A stretch of DNA of 64,000 nucleotides, from contig NC_081813.1 of NCBI RefSeq assembly GCF_030704535.1, positions 4,046,001 to 4,110,000 on the forward strand, written 5' to 3'. The notes below the pieces were generated by a model. It had not been told where the DNA came from, made no database searches, and saw only the letters and a list, made by a program, of their open reading frames with translations. Positions within the stretch are counted from its first letter, which is position 1. Each line of letters starts with the position of its first letter. Both the position numbers and the translations under genes were made by a program. This DNA is from Vitis vinifera (taxonomy: Eukaryota; Streptophyta; Magnoliopsida; Vitales; Vitaceae). Below, piece after piece: positions 1 to 21,842 of this stretch.

Positions 1-110
1 GGAAGTTGTGTATTAGGCCCAGCCCATATGTTTCTGGCGGGAAGATGCTTTTTCTTCTTCATCTTCGTCAGCTGTCACCGCAGGGAAAGCGGCAGAGAAG
101 CTCGGGAGAA

Positions 111-3100
111 ATGGAAGAAAGTGAACCCCCCAAATTTCCGGCGTTTCCATATGAGCCCTATTCGATTCAGATTGATTTCATGAAAGCCCTTTATCGCTCT
201 CTCAATAAGGGTGGTGTTTCTATGCTCGAAAGCCCCACTGGTGAGGCTCACTCACACTCTCTGTTTGGTTTCTGAGAAAAAGGAGGGTAAGAAGTGGGAA
301 AATGATTTTTGTATGAGATTTTTGGGTGTGTGAAATTGTAAGTAGTTAAATATTTTGAGATTTAGGATTTTGTTTTACTGCGTCTTCGATGATTCTGGGT
401 TGCTTAATTTGAATCATTTTAGCATCTCTCACATAAAGTTAATATGGTGTTCGAGAGATATCGTGTATAGTCTGCTTGATTGGTGAGAAAACAGAGGAAT
501 TCAAATGAGAAATTCGGATTCAACTAAGATAAGTAACTGTTTTAGGCTTAAATTAAGGGGAAAATTTTCTTTTTCCAGAACCTAAAATTGGAAATTCAAG
601 AAGTGGGATTTTGCTATATTTTCTTTTTTACATGTTCTTAGGCTTAATGGTTTTTGTTGGCTTAATTTGGAATCCCTTGTCGCTACAGGGACTGGCAAAA
701 CTCTGAGTATAATTTGCAGTGCTCTGCAATGGCTTGTTGACAGGAAGCAACAACTCAAATCTGAAGCCAATCAGACTCAAACACCTGGAGGTGGAACTGG
801 TTCAGACGATGAACCCGACTGGATGAAAAACTTTGTCGCAAACAAAGATCCTGCAGTGGAGGACAAGATGAAGAAGAAGCTAAGGTTTGGAAAGGAGAAA
901 CCAGATAAGGGAAGGAATCAAGGAAGTTGCAGAAACCTGTTATCACCTAATCTTGTAGAGGAAGGTATTCATGAGAAGAAAGATAGTGAGAATCTGGGGG
1001 AAATTAATGGGGTGGAATTGAATGATGAAGAGTTCTTGGTGGAAGAATATGAAAGCGAAGAGGAAGAGGGTGTTGGTGTAGGGAAATCAAAGAGGAAGGC
1101 TGGTGGGGTTTCTATAAATTCATCAAGTGATGAGGAAGAGGAAGATGACAACGAGGAGGATGGAGAGGGATTAAAGATTTATTTCTGTAGTCGGACCCAC
1201 TCACAACTGTCGCAGTTTGTGAAGGAGTTAAGAAAGACTATTTTTGGTAATGAGATGAAGGTTGTATGTTTGGGCTCAAGGAAAATTTCCTGCATCAATG
1301 AAGGTAAACTAATATTTAGAACGTGTTGAAATGTCATGTAGAAAGTAAACTGCTTGATTGGTTTCTGGATAATTTTTTATACAGTTCAACAGCATGAATA
1401 CAGACATAACAGAAAAGTGGCAGCTGTCATGAAAAGTGATGATAAAAATTTCAATCTTGGCATTTCATGAAATTTCAAAACTGATCTCATGCCTTCAGTT
1501 GTGTTATCTCCATTTTTTTTCATGGTCTATTCTTGATCATGGATTACAATCTTCAAGCCCCATATAAGGAAAATATCTTAATTTTCAGGGGATGCCCAAA
1601 CATGGCTTACTGAACTAATAAAATTGAACTTAATGCAAATTTGACATTGTTTGGGGGGTTCTGTTTCAGAGGTTTTGAAGCTGGGAAACTCTACTCGTAT
1701 CAACGAACGGTGTTTGGAGCTTCAACAGAACAAGAAAAAAGAAGTTTCCAAACTTAAGGTATCATACATTGCTGTTCATGTCAGTTTGGTGGTTAATTTA
1801 ATCCATGAATCTTTTTTGTTTTTCTGATAACTTGAACTTTGAGCATCTTTTTGAACTGAAAATTATAGATGCTTTATTTTACTGTGGGATTTTTATGATT
1901 ATGCTATGAATTTGTACTCTTTCATTTGAAATAAATGGGCAGATTTGTGAATGAACTGACTTGGAGCATGCCCTCATTGTTCCATTCAAGCTTGTAAAAG
2001 GATTTTCTTTTTATCATGATTGAAATAACTGTGTTGATTTTGATAGAACTTGGGTTCAGAAGGAAGAATACGTAGGACCAAGGCTTCTTCTGGATGCCCA
2101 ATGCTTAGAAATCATAAATTACAAAAGCAATTTAGGAGTGAGATTTCACAAGAAGGAGCTTTGGATATTGAAGACCTTGTGCACCTTGGAAGAAGGATGG
2201 GAACTTGTCCATATTATGGCTCCCGAAGCATCATCCCAGCAGCTGATCTTGTGGTTCTTCCATATCAGTCTCTTCTATCAAAATCATCCCGCGAATCACT
2301 TGGTCTGAATTTGAAGAATAACATTGTTATAATAGACGAAGCTCACAATCTAGCCGATTCTCTCATTAGCATGTATGATGCAAAAATCACTTCCTCACAG
2401 GTAAGAGAAAAAGAATTATCCATCTCCATTTTTATGTAAGCATCATTGTTGCTTCTGAAAGGCAGGTTGCCAGCCTGGTATTGGGTGTTAATTTGACAAT
2501 TCTTTTAAGCCTCCTCTTAGCTAACATTCAGATTTCAATCTTTAATACCCTAATCAGTTTGAATTGTTGGCTTTTGATTATTATCTTAGAATTGAATATT
2601 CAAAAATTGGTAATATTTGGTGTTTTTTCTACTCAGTTGGAGCATGTGCATTCTCATATAAAGCAGTATCTGCAAAGATTTCGCAATTTTTTAGGACCTG
2701 GCAATCGAAGATATATCCAAACATTATTAGTCGTCACCAGGGCTTTTCTTCAAATTCTTCTTAATGGTAAGGATACAAGTTTGGTTGATCCTGGCCATGA
2801 TGCTGAAAAAGCTTTTGGAGCGAAAAGTGCCTCTGATTCTTCTATGGCCATTAATGATTTTTTGTTCTCTCTCAATATTGACAACATCAACTTGGTCAAA
2901 TTGCTACATTATATAAAGGAAAGCAATATCATCCACAAGGTAATTGCTTACTACCACCATTTATCTATTCGTTGCTACCCAGTTCTGTTAATTCTTTCTT
3001 TCCTGCACTTTCCCATTTAAGAAGATATCTCTATTTTGTTTGCCAGGTAAGTGGTTATGGAGATAAAGTGGCCTACTTGCGAAAAGGTTCAGCCCTTAAT

Positions 3101-5030
3101 GATGGTGGAGAAAGTAATGAGGAGGGAAGTACTTTGTCTGGATTTCGGGCATTTGTTGATATGTTGCAGTCACTAACAAATAATGATGGTGACGGAAAGA
3201 TAATAATCTCAAGGGCAAAACAAGCATGTTCTGGACAACAAGGAGGATATCTAAAATATGTTATGCTCACAGGGGAGAAGATTTTTTCTGAGGTTTGTTT
3301 GAAATTCAGTACTTTCGCATGCCTGGATTTTTCATAGATTAGGTTTTTATTTGACAATAATGAAAGTTTGATATCTGAATATAGATTGTGGATCAAGCAC
3401 ATGCTGTCATACTGGCAGGAGGAACCCTGCAACCAATTGAGGAGACAAGGGAGCGACTATTCCCATGGTTAACATCTGATCAGTTCCATTTCTTTTCATG
3501 CAGTCACATTATCCCTCCTGAGAGTATTTTGCCTGTTGCTCTTTCTCATGGCCCCTCTGGCCAGTCATTTGATTTTAGTTACAGCTCCAGAAGCTCATCA
3601 ATCATGGTGAGTGCATTACAGATTTACTCTTCTTTTGATGGGGATTACTCTGATAATCTTCATTCTCTGATAGCACCATTTATTCAAGTTTATTGTTTGA
3701 GTGATCGACTGTGTATTTTACTTCTGCCTAGAACAGCTATTTCAGTGTCATTCGTTCCATTCCATGTATAATTTTATAGTATTCTGAAGCAAGATCCATG
3801 TCTCAACTTTATTGGAAACAGAAGTTTCTGTTGTTACTTCTGAAAAGTTTTCACATAGATCATGATTGGTCGCCAACTAAACTATGTTGTTGGGCTTGAA
3901 ATTGCAGATAGAGGAGCTAGGACTCTTGCTTTGCAATTTGGTGACAGTGGTTCCTGAAGGAATTGTTGTGTTCTTCTCTTCATTTGATTATGAAGGACAG
4001 GTCCATGATGCATGGAAGGCTTCAGGCATTCTTGAGAGGATTATGAAGAAGAAGTGTGTATTTAGAGAGCCTAGAAAAAACACAGATGTGGAATTTGTTC
4101 TTAAGGAATACAAGGAAGCAATTGATAAATCATCTGACAGGAATCAGAAAGAAGATCCAGTGCCTCAGAATGGTGCTATACTCCTAGCTGTAGTCGGTGG
4201 GAAGATATCAGAAGGTATCAACTTCAGCGATGGGATGGGTCGATGCATTGTCATGGTTGGACTGCCCTACCCTAGTCCATCTGACATTGAGTTGTTGGAG
4301 AGGGTGAAGTATATTGAAGGCCTGGGAGTCTCAATCTCCAGCCGATCAACAAAGTTTTCAGTTGGTAATGAATATTTCAGTGGAGATGTCCAAGTTGGGT
4401 TCGACATCCTACGAAGTTGCAAGCATAGAGGAAAAGAATATTATGAAAATCTTTGCATGAAAGCTGTAAATCAATCAATTGGTGCGTCTAAACTACTCTA
4501 CTTATCTGCTGAAAATCATATGCAAGTTGATAGACCACAAGGATGGTTTACCAGGACTATTCATAATGCCTTGGGTGCAGAAGCTGTTCCTAAGTTGGAA
4601 CCTGGCCTAACCAGTTCTCCAAAACATCACATTTTTTATACAATCAGAAATGAATTTGGTCTAGTCCTTAGGGAAATGCTAGTGATTAAATCTCTAGAGT
4701 CATCTAATAAGCCCAGTTTGTGTGTGTGTTGTTTACATGTAATAATACATACCCAGTGGCGTTTACTATTAATTTTTACTGATATCTGTACCTTATCTTT
4801 GATTGTCTGTTTTAGGTAGAGCAATTCGGCACATCAATGACTACGCTGCAATTTTGTTGGTTGACGCACGATATGCATCCGATCCTTTAAAAAGAAGCTT
4901 CTCTCACCCAACTAACAAGCTCCCACAGTGGATAAAAGATTGTCTTGTACCTGTAACTGGCAAATATGGAGAAGCACACAGGCTGCTGCACCAGTTCTTC
5001 AAATTCAACAAGAAGAGAGGCTGTCAGTAA
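111..5030 (+). CDS. CHL1: ATP-dependent DNA helicase, CHL1/DDX11 type (XPD-like Fe-S helicase)
   Basis: Nine exons join in frame to 915 aa: 111-240, 689-1303, 1670-1758, 2047-2400, 2637-2939, 3047-3292, 3385-3606, 3908-4481, 4816-5030. Seen: the Walker A motif PTGTGKT (about residues 42-48) spans the first intron. An acidic insert rich in Glu/Asp follows. Four spaced Cys (in CINEE, ERCLEL, SGCPML, GTCPYYG) form the Fe-S cluster signature of the XPD/FANCJ/DDX11 group. Walker B is IIDEAHN (DEAH about 375-378), followed by LAGGTLQP, GGKISEGINFSDGMGR and GRAIRHINDYA. Family knowledge: a 5'-3' DNA helicase acting in sister-chromatid cohesion and at forks, in the nucleus. The start at 111 was chosen because the protein then begins just ahead of the conserved FPYEPYSIQIDFM helicase N-terminus. 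An in-frame ATG at 45 would add 22 residues. Length matches the family and no lesion is seen. Confidence 0.93.
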
Positions 5031-6951
5031 GAAGCCTTACTAGAGCAGTTGCTGGATTACATAAGAATACACAGTACCAAACCTTACAAAGCTATGTATA
5101 TATTGGCCGTATTTGAAGCTAAAACATGTTCAAATGAAGCATTGTAGCGTGATGGAGACTGGACATGGATTCAAAATTAAATTGTATACTTACAGAGGAT
5201 AAATAGAATTCTTATAGCTGACCCCCAAATGTTGGGGCCTAAGGCTTGGTTGAGTTTTATGTATACTTCCATAAGATCTATATTTCTATATGTAACCTTT
5301 AATTTTCAAGTTCTTTTACTGGTTGAAATGACAGTCAGATATTTGAGTTCACAGTACTTTCATTGCCACTCAGATGAAGCAAATATTCACTACAATTCAG
5401 AATTATAATTCGAATCTCTTGGGGATGAACCGCAGATTTGTGCATCAGCCACATCTTGCTGGGTACAATTTGCTAGATCATAGCTTCTTCCAATGGTGAA
5501 GGAGGACTAGTGTTTGTGAAAACCCAGACCTGCAGAAATAAAGGACTTTCAGCTGTAGTCATCAATACGAGGTCCTGGAGTTATACTATTATCCGATGGA
5601 TCAATTTTCCCTGGGTTTTCCCAGGGATTTGTCACTGGAATGAGTGTTAAATTGGACATGGGTAAATGTGTTCTAGCATTTAAGTATGGGTGGGATCTAG
5701 GCAGCAGATTAGCCGAGCTTTCTTAACACATGGAAGGCACAAATTGGAGTATTAATTCTGAAACAAGATAAGTTTCTTGAGACAGATCTCATTAAACTGC
5801 AGCAGATTCTGATTTAAAAAGGGTATTTGTATGAGGTTGGTGGTTGATTTCAACAAGGCAACTATGAGAAAATGACTGGGCTGTGCAAGGATGGCAACTG
5901 TGTGAAAATGACTTCACTATGCAGGAAATGAAATGCCCCATGTCCTGATTGCAACCGATTTTGGTGCCAACCAATACAGTTTGGGACCTGTACAACTCTT
6001 TCTTATAAATGCAGTAATGATATTTTCCCTACACTCCCTACAAGATGAGGTCAGGCTCACCAGCTTTTTCCTTCTAAACTAGGGTGATGATCTTGGGTTA
6101 AATTTTGTTGCCTCCTTTGATTATGTAACTCCGGTGTAGATATTGTACACTTTGAGCCAATGGACCTCACGGTTTTAAAATACGTCTACATAGTTGAAAC
6201 AATCTCATTACATATATAGTGTTAGGGACTTCTTCCTTACCAATGTGGGATACACAGTTCATGAATCAAGAAGATTCATTTCATGGGTCCTCTGGTTGAA
6301 ACAATGACTAAAAAATGATGATTAAGATGTTGAAGTCATGGATTACAACAATAACCTTTTCACCAACCCAGCACTTCTAGTTTTTGCACCTTAATAATTG
6401 TACTTCACTTTCACCAACAGGCAGTCAAAATGAAACATTCTTATGATGATTAGATTCCTCAGCTCTTAAATCTCTTCTGCACTTACAGACAGGTGCAAAT
6501 CAATGCGCCAACCGTCTGATCAGTGGACAAACTATTTGATGCCTCAAAGCCTTGAATGCTCTGACCTTGTGCCCATGTGATTGTGTATGAAAAAAGGGTC
6601 ACTACCTTTAACCCTATATACCTTTTTGTGGAGAACAGAAAATTCAGGAGAGTGAACAAAATAGAAAGAAAATTTCCCCCCTGTGACTCGATTTGGCCTT
6701 TTTCTCAAGTCACCTTTAGGAGACCTCAGCTGTCCCCATCTCTCTTATCTGTCTATTGGAAGCAAGGTCAAGAGAAGAAGAAGAAAGGTCTAGACAAATT
6801 GGAGAAGCTTGTTGAATTGTCTCAATCTCCTTTACCTGTTTACTGGAAACAACATTTGGAGAAGAGAAGAAGCCAAATGAGGAGCTGTTTCTTTTGTTGT
6901 AGATAGAATAAGATAAACCATCCTCCTTACCATACAACATCAGAGCCACAA
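5031..6951. other. Intergenic, 3' flank of the helicase and 5' flank of the OVATE-like gene
   Basis: No coding exon recognised. It should hold the helicase 3' UTR and the promoter and 5' leader of the next gene. The only recognisable element is a diverged solo LTR at 6124-6256. The segment 6700-6900 contains two similar 40-50 bp stretches (around 6751 and 6831, each with tgtctattggaagcaa-like sequence), a small local duplication in the leader. Confidence 0.6.
6124..6256 (-). mobile_element. Diverged solo LTR of a TRIM retrotransposon
   Basis: The 133 bp align end to end with the 149-bp LTRs of the complete TRIM at 24162-24573. Shared landmarks in the same order are TGTAAC at the start, gtagatattgt, cactttg, cctcacgg, ttttaaaa, cgtctac, catatatag and gatgtgggac-like sequence, ending in ACA. 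There is no second LTR or primer-binding site beside it, so it looks like a solo LTR left by recombination. No clear 5-bp target duplication remains, consistent with age. Orientation is judged from the primer-binding-site side of the full copy. Confidence 0.75.
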
Positions 6952-7608
6952 ATGCAGCTAAGGGAGTCCATCCAAAAGACCAAGCGCTTTTTTCACATAA
7001 CCCTCCAAAATCTCAAGGCCTTCCTCTTTAGAGGGTACCAAAAACTACCCGAAACCCCACCCTGCAACCCCTTCTCTTGCAGCAGTTGCAAAAACCAGAA
7101 AAAACATCAGCTAGATCATATCTATGCAGATTTTTCTGATCAATGGGAGTCAGACCAAGATAGGGACAAAAGAAGAAAGATGAAGGGTATAATGTCATCA
7201 AAAGAGCTGGTGAAGGAAGAAGACAATTGTAGTGGAAACTTTGTGAAGTTGGCAAAGCAGAGTCCTGAGAATAACAAGCATGAAAAGGGAGGAAATGAGG
7301 AGATCAAGAACATGGGAAGTTCCCATCAAGGAAGGAGAGTACAGCCATCTTCTTATCTGGTTGCCAATGGAGGGGGCTTTGCCTTATTACAGAAGATGAA
7401 AGAACTGGAGATGATGGATGCAGGTGATGTGGATCATGTGTTGGACATAGAAGAGGTGCTCCACCACTATTCTCGCCTTACATGCCCAATTTATCTAGAC
7501 ATTGTCGACAGCTTTTTCATGGAGATGTATCGCGAATTCTTCCTTCCACAAGCACCCTCTCTTCGCACTAACAGTTCAAGTAGGAGGCTTGGCCCACTGA
7601 AGTTGTAG
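6952..7608 (+). CDS. OVATE-family-like protein, single exon
   Basis: An uninterrupted 218-codon frame starts at the first ATG. The N-terminus is basic and Phe/Leu-rich (MQLRESIQKTKRFF), then comes a Cys-containing stretch (FSCSSCKNQK), a low-complexity charged middle, and a well-ordered C-terminus: FALLQKMKELEMM, then HVLDIEEVLHHYSRL, then YLDIVDSFFMEMYREFF. That last block has the spacing of the OVATE domain core (Glu-Glu-Leu-type helix followed by a hydrophobic helix), but the usual opening of the domain is weak. OVATE proteins are plant transcriptional co-repressors affecting organ shape; applying that role here is inference. It ends in the neat tail RRLGPLKL. Possible alternative: a plant-specific protein only distantly related to OFPs. 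Confidence 0.68.
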   Translation: MQLRESIQKTKRFFHITLQNLKAFLFRGYQKLPETPPCNPFSCSSCKNQKKHQLDHIYADFSDQWESDQDRDKRRKMKGIMSSKELVKEEDNCSGNFVKLAKQSPENNKHEKGGNEEIKNMGSSHQGRRVQPSSYLVANGGGFALLQKMKELEMMDAGDVDHVLDIEEVLHHYSRLTCPIYLDIVDSFFMEMYREFFLPQAPSLRTNSSSRRLGPLKL

Positions 7609-8235
7609 GTGACCTACTTTCAAGTTCTTTCTTAGCAAGTTCATCTGTGTGTGTTTGTGCTTTTGATTTTCAGCTTCCTAGTCCTCTCTACTATTGTTGT
7701 TCCTTGCTTAAGTGTGTTCCTCCTTACAGTATAGAAGTCTGCAAATTTGTCCACTGCTACCTCTTCACCTCATCCTTAGACTAATTATTCTTGATTTCAA
7801 ATTTCTCTTCTACAATGGTGCTTAGATGCTGTGAAGATTTGCCTTTGATTATAAGTCATAATAAGTCTTCTTTTAGCCTTTCTTGTAGGCATTCCCTTTG
7901 CATACACCTTTGGTTTATACTTGAATTTAAATGAAGTCATTACATGAAAACCCCCATGTCAAAATATACACTAGGATGAGAAGAATGTTTCATTGTAGTC
8001 TAACTGATGAAGTGCAATAAAGGGACTCATAAATCTGTTCATCCACACCATTTATTTCATCCAATGGAAAAGTATCAACAGCCATTGATGTAATCTAGTA
8101 GCTAAAAGAAAATTTTAACAACAGAAACAATTCAAGTATTGGTACATTTCAGATCAGTACAAGAGGCTTTCTGGGTAGCTACAAGTGGGTGCAGGAGATA
8201 GGCTGAACAAGTGGGTGCAGCACCCTCTCTTCGTG
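7609..8235. other. Intergenic between convergent genes
   Basis: About 630 bp between the ends of the OVATE-like gene (+) and the peroxidase (-). It holds both 3' UTRs. AATAAA-like and T-rich stretches are present but no site can be singled out. Nothing else is seen. Confidence 0.5.
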
Positions 8236-10540
<2,305 letters not shown>

Positions 10541-12045
10541 CTTCTTCTTCTTCTCTTTCTTGCTTCTTTTCTGTGAATTATTCGAAGATTGAACTACTGA
10601 GTTGCAGAAAGATCAGAGACTCAAAGTTTGGGGCTGAAGATCAAGAATGGCGGGAGAGTGGGATTTCAGAATGACGGAAACGCCCCTCCTAACTGAAAGT
10701 TAGTTTAGGCCATAGGAGGTAATTGAATTGTAATTTTACATGGATGCCCTCGTATTTTTGTGATCATCGGCCGTTGTATTAGGGAAATGGGTCACTATTT
10801 TGGAGAACCAGTGTAACGAGCTGGATGAGGTGAACAAAGCCCATATAACTGCCAACAAAAATGGGCCGAAGCCTGTTTCATTTTCAAGAAAAGCCCAAAC
10901 AACTAGGTAGAGCCAATCCCATCTTAAGGGTTATGTTTGCTTGGGAAAGTTCTAAGGAAAGAAAAAATGTTAGAGAAAAATTATATTTTCATATTTGTTT
11001 GTATTATAAAAAATATTCAAAAAAATTCAATATAAATTAAAATTAATTAGAAACTTATATATTTTAAAATTATTTAATTTTTATATTGAAGAGTTAGAAT
11101 AAGTGCATAGTGTTTGAAATAATATAAAAAATATTTATTAATTTTAAATTTATTTTTTATTTTCCTTCACTTTTTCTTTTCCTCAAATTTCCCGAGACTC
11201 AAACATAGGCTTTGGGTGTACAAGGTGTAAAATGCTTTAGAAATATTGTCTACTCTGGGCTTCATTGTGTCCTCGTGGCCGTAAAACTCATTTCTCCCAT
11301 TAGGAGGAACTCATTATACAGTGTCAAGAACCTTTATATGATGATATTAGATATCAAATGTACAATAATCTCCTGATGAATGAAGAATGGGGCATTGGTA
11401 TGCCTCATGATGAATGATGTGAAGCCCCTAAATGGGGTTTTGGTACACTTCAAGAGACCCTATTGATGCGTGTATATGATATGCCTCCAAACCCCTTACT
11501 AACAACGAATTGATATGCCTTGAGACAAACATAGTCGCCAATTGGTTTTCAGTCCCTAATGGCAGGGCCTGAACGTCCACAAACTAATGGACCACAGATT
11601 TGACGAGTATGTTGGAAACTTACTGCCTGATACTAAGAGAATAGCAATCTAATTTTAATTCCTTGCATTATCAATCAGAGTACAGTGCTGCAGTCTGCAG
11701 AGCTTTACAAAAGCATGCCAAATAGCATGTTAATCCCAGAGTTTCCAGTGACACGATAAAGGGGATAAATCAATAACAAATTTAACAGTAATGATAAAAA
11801 TGTGAAAGAGAAATAGGGCCTTAATTCGACAACAAAAAACTGCAACTCCAGAAACCTAATGGAGATAGCCAAAGATGTAGGATGATGCCGAACGAAACAA
11901 TCCCATGCCATTTTTACTAGGCCACAATGTTCTGAGCAGAATCATATAAGCCATGGAACCAAGCCACCATTGGATCGATGATATTGAGATAATAAGCTTC
12001 AGAGTAAAACCAAGCTTTATTTCTCATCTGACAGCAACTATGAAA
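10541..12045. other. Intergenic: peroxidase promoter side and kinesin 3' flank
   Basis: The first 150 bp should be the peroxidase leader and core promoter (CT/TC-rich on the coding strand). From 10920 to 11210 it is strongly AT-rich. The end next to 12046 should hold the kinesin 3' UTR. No coding exon, RNA gene or terminal-repeat element is recognised. Confidence 0.5.
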
Positions 12046-18860
<6,815 letters not shown>

Positions 18861-19190
18861 CTTCTTTCTCTCTCTTTCTCTCTCTTTTCTCTCTCCACAA
18901 CCTCTACCAGAGAAGCTTTGAGGAAGAAGCAATTGAAAAATAATAAAATAATACAAGAAGAGGAAGCAACCAACTTTGAATTTTTGGGGCACGTGCGAGG
19001 GAGGTGAGGCACGTGCGAGCAGGAGTGTTAAGTAAAAACAACGGTTGTGTGGGGCCCACTTGTTTTTGAATCGCACCGCCGTCCCACATGGTGGGGCCGC
19101 CGTGGCCGTTTTATCTGTTCGTTTGTCATTTTTTACTTTTTTTCAAATTCGTAGTTTGGAGGGCTGTCTTCATAATGTGCCACGTGGCAT
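18861..19190 (-). promoter_or_regulatory. KIN13B upstream region with CT-rich leader and three G-box cores
   Basis: Immediately upstream of the start codon lies a pyrimidine/purine-biased stretch (18862-18897), a likely 5' UTR. Further out are CACGTG cores at 18990-18995, 19010-19015 and 19181-19186. The first two sit in a direct repeat (ggcacgtgcgag) with a 20-bp period; the third is in the perfect palindrome gccacgtggc. G-boxes are bound by plant bZIP and bHLH factors; function here is inference. Confidence 0.45.
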
Positions 19191-19979
19191 GATCTCAATA
19201 TCTGGATAGGATTAGAAGTGTGGTGCAAGTTTTGGGACGTTGATATGGTGTGGCCCCACACTGGAGCGCCTGTATGTCCATCAAGTGGTGTTTTACGCGC
19301 ACTTGAGATTAATTTATTTGATTCTTAGGAGTCAATGGTCAACTATTATAAATATATTTTATAATTATTTATAAAATAAAGAAGTTATTTTCAATGAATT
19401 TTGATCAGATTTTTTTTATCTCATTAAATTTTTAAAAATATCAAAATTAATTTTCTTTAATATTATTAATTTTTAAAATAGGATATTTATATATCACATA
19501 TCATATCCATTGAAAATCAAATAAGATATGCAATATTATAATATTCTTGAATATTAAATCTAATAGAAATTATATTTAAGATTACATATCATATGTAATG
19601 TATGATTATATTTGTTTGTAAAATAAATAAATAAAATAAAATAAAATATATATATTATTTTTAAATATTTAATTTTATAAAAAAAAAGTTATTTACAAAA
19701 TAAACAATATAAAAAAATTGATAAAAATAAATAAATTTATAATGAACTAATTAATATAAAAAATTTTACAAATAAAATTTAGTCTCAAATGACTGATTTC
19801 TTTTTCACTTGGAATCGTAGTTTTTTTTTATAGATTTTTTATTAGATAAAAAATTTCAAATCAAACAATATTTAATACATTAGATTTCTTAACCAATATG
19901 TTCATTTTAAAAAATAATTTAGAACTCAAAAAAAATTTAATTATTAAAAAAATTTACAAATTAAAATTAGTCTCTTTAA
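19191..19979. other. AT-rich intergenic DNA
   Basis: Mostly A/T with short A and T runs. No coding exon or terminal repeat recognised. Confidence 0.5.
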
Positions 19980-20346
19980 TGAATCTTCTAATTTCTAAGA
20001 AAATAGACACATATACTCTAGTCTTCCTAAAAGCAATTATTGTTAAGAAAGACACATAAACCCTAGTCTTATAGTGCATTTATCCAAACATCACGACAAA
20101 CACACATAAAGGGAGTTGATGGACGTAAGTCAACCTTCTGGTTTGCCAACAATCTCCCCAGCAACACTTCTGAGATTTGAACTTGTGACATCGACTCAAA
20201 TACCATTTGAAAGATCTTAAGCATTATCAACTCTCTTAAAAGCAATTACTGTTAGAAAAGATGTATACTCTAATTGCATTCACTTAAGCACCCACGATGA
20301 ACACTAGGAAAGTTGATGGACGTTGTAAACCCTCCGATCTACCAAA
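19980..20346 (-). mobile_element. Degenerate TRIM-like retrotransposon (second family)
   Basis: Two similar segments, about 19980-20147 and 20208-20346, share the order tgaa, aaaagcaattaNtgtta, gcattNa, cttaagca/ttatcca, gttgatggacgt, ctNccaa. Between them, read on the minus strand, the 3' neighbour of the right segment is aatggtatttgagtcg, close to the initiator-tRNA-Met primer-binding site (TGGTATCAGAGC) common in plant TRIMs. A purine stretch (gctggggag on the minus strand) lies before the other LTR. The layout is LTR, PBS, about 60 bp interior, purine tract, LTR. The boundaries are approximate and no target duplication is clear. Confidence 0.6.
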
Positions 20347-20606
20347 AAAAATTAGTCCAAAATACGTTGTTAAAAAACCGACACTAAATATATGTAATAA
20401 AAAATTCATCTTATTTATATTTAAAAACATTAAACTTTATTTGTTTGTAGATTCATTTTAAATAGAATATTATTAACCAATTACTATTTTTAACACACAA
20501 AAAAAAAAATCAATTATGCTTTCACAAGGATTCTACCATCCATATTTTTATAATATATGCTATTTTATTAAAAAAAATTATTATTTTATAATATTAGTAT
20601 TTGTAT

Positions 20607-20637
<31 letters not shown>

Positions 20638-21842
20638 CTATTCATTTTTAAATCTGTCGACTAGGACCATCAATGCCTTAATTGCTAGGTAGATACTTGA
20701 AAAATATGGTACGGATTACCCTTGTCTTCACTCCACACATATGCCCAAAGGACCCACCTTTTGTTGAGGAGTCAAACTCACAAATCCCCAATCTTAAATT
20801 CATAATATGACTTATCATATTATATGCTAATTTTTCTTTTTCCTTTCTTTTTTTTCCTTTCCATTTCATTATAATTTCCTTGATATTTGAATGTAATTTC
20901 TATCAATTCATTAAATTTATGATATCCTAAAATTATCATCTCTCTATACTTTCATTTAAAAAACATGTTTACTAAAGTAATGCAATTTTATAAATATAAA
21001 GTATTAAGGTCTATTTGATAAATGTTTTCAATGACAATTTCTAATTTTTTTAGAATAGAAAATAGGAAAACATGTTTGATAATAAGAAAATTGTTTTCTA
21101 TTTTTTATCTTCAAAAATAAAAAAATAAAGTATTTTTAGAAAACATTTTTGAATTATTTTCACTTATTTGTGAAGGGTTGTTTTTAAAATATAATTATAT
21201 AAATATGTAGATGTATTAAAACTAAAGTACTAGACATAAAAAGAATATTTTTAAAATATATTTAAAAATATTTTAAGTTTCCAAATAGAATTTTGTTTTA
21301 TAAATTTGTATAATCCCCTACTAAATATGATATTTATAAATATTATAATATTAGTCCATTAGATGCTAAGGTTTTTTTTTTAATCAATTTAATTTCATTG
21401 ATATTTATAATAATTATTAAATATCACCAAAAGAATTTCCTTTTTTATTAATAAACATATCAATAGTCAATTTCTCTATTGTTAAAGAATTTATTCAAGA
21501 TTTGAAGTTGATTGTTGGATTATGGATAATGTTGGTAAGGGGAAAAATTTAACCACCTATTAATTGTCATCTGTACTAAATTGACATATGTCTTCAATTT
21601 GAAAATAAAAATTTGTCATATGTTACTGTCACAAAACTTATGGTACAAGAAATTTATGGTGAATAAAAAGATGTGAGGTGACATTAATGTTTTAAATGAT
21701 ATAATGACATATGTCCACCATGTGACACTTATTAAATTTTTTTAAATGTCATCCATAACTTTAAATAACATCATGACTTGTGTCACATGGGGCACGTGAC
21801 CGAGGAATTGTCTTCCCATAAAATAGATAATAAATAAATTAA
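20347..21842. other. AT-rich intergenic DNA
   Basis: No gene recognised. It includes a run of 26 or so A residues at about 20612-20637 and an open frame of fewer than 70 codons near 20678-20869 (minus) that lacks any family features. Confidence 0.5.

Noticed and set aside
4482-4819. Readthrough extension of helicase exon 8
   Set aside because: The frame stays open past 4481, but the donor ATTG|gtgcgt and acceptor tttag|GTAGAGCA restore the conserved SIGRAIRHINDY motif, so this is intron.
20191-20207. tRNA gene suggested by ggtatttgagtcg
   Set aside because: No cloverleaf can be drawn; it fits a primer-binding site between two LTR-like segments.
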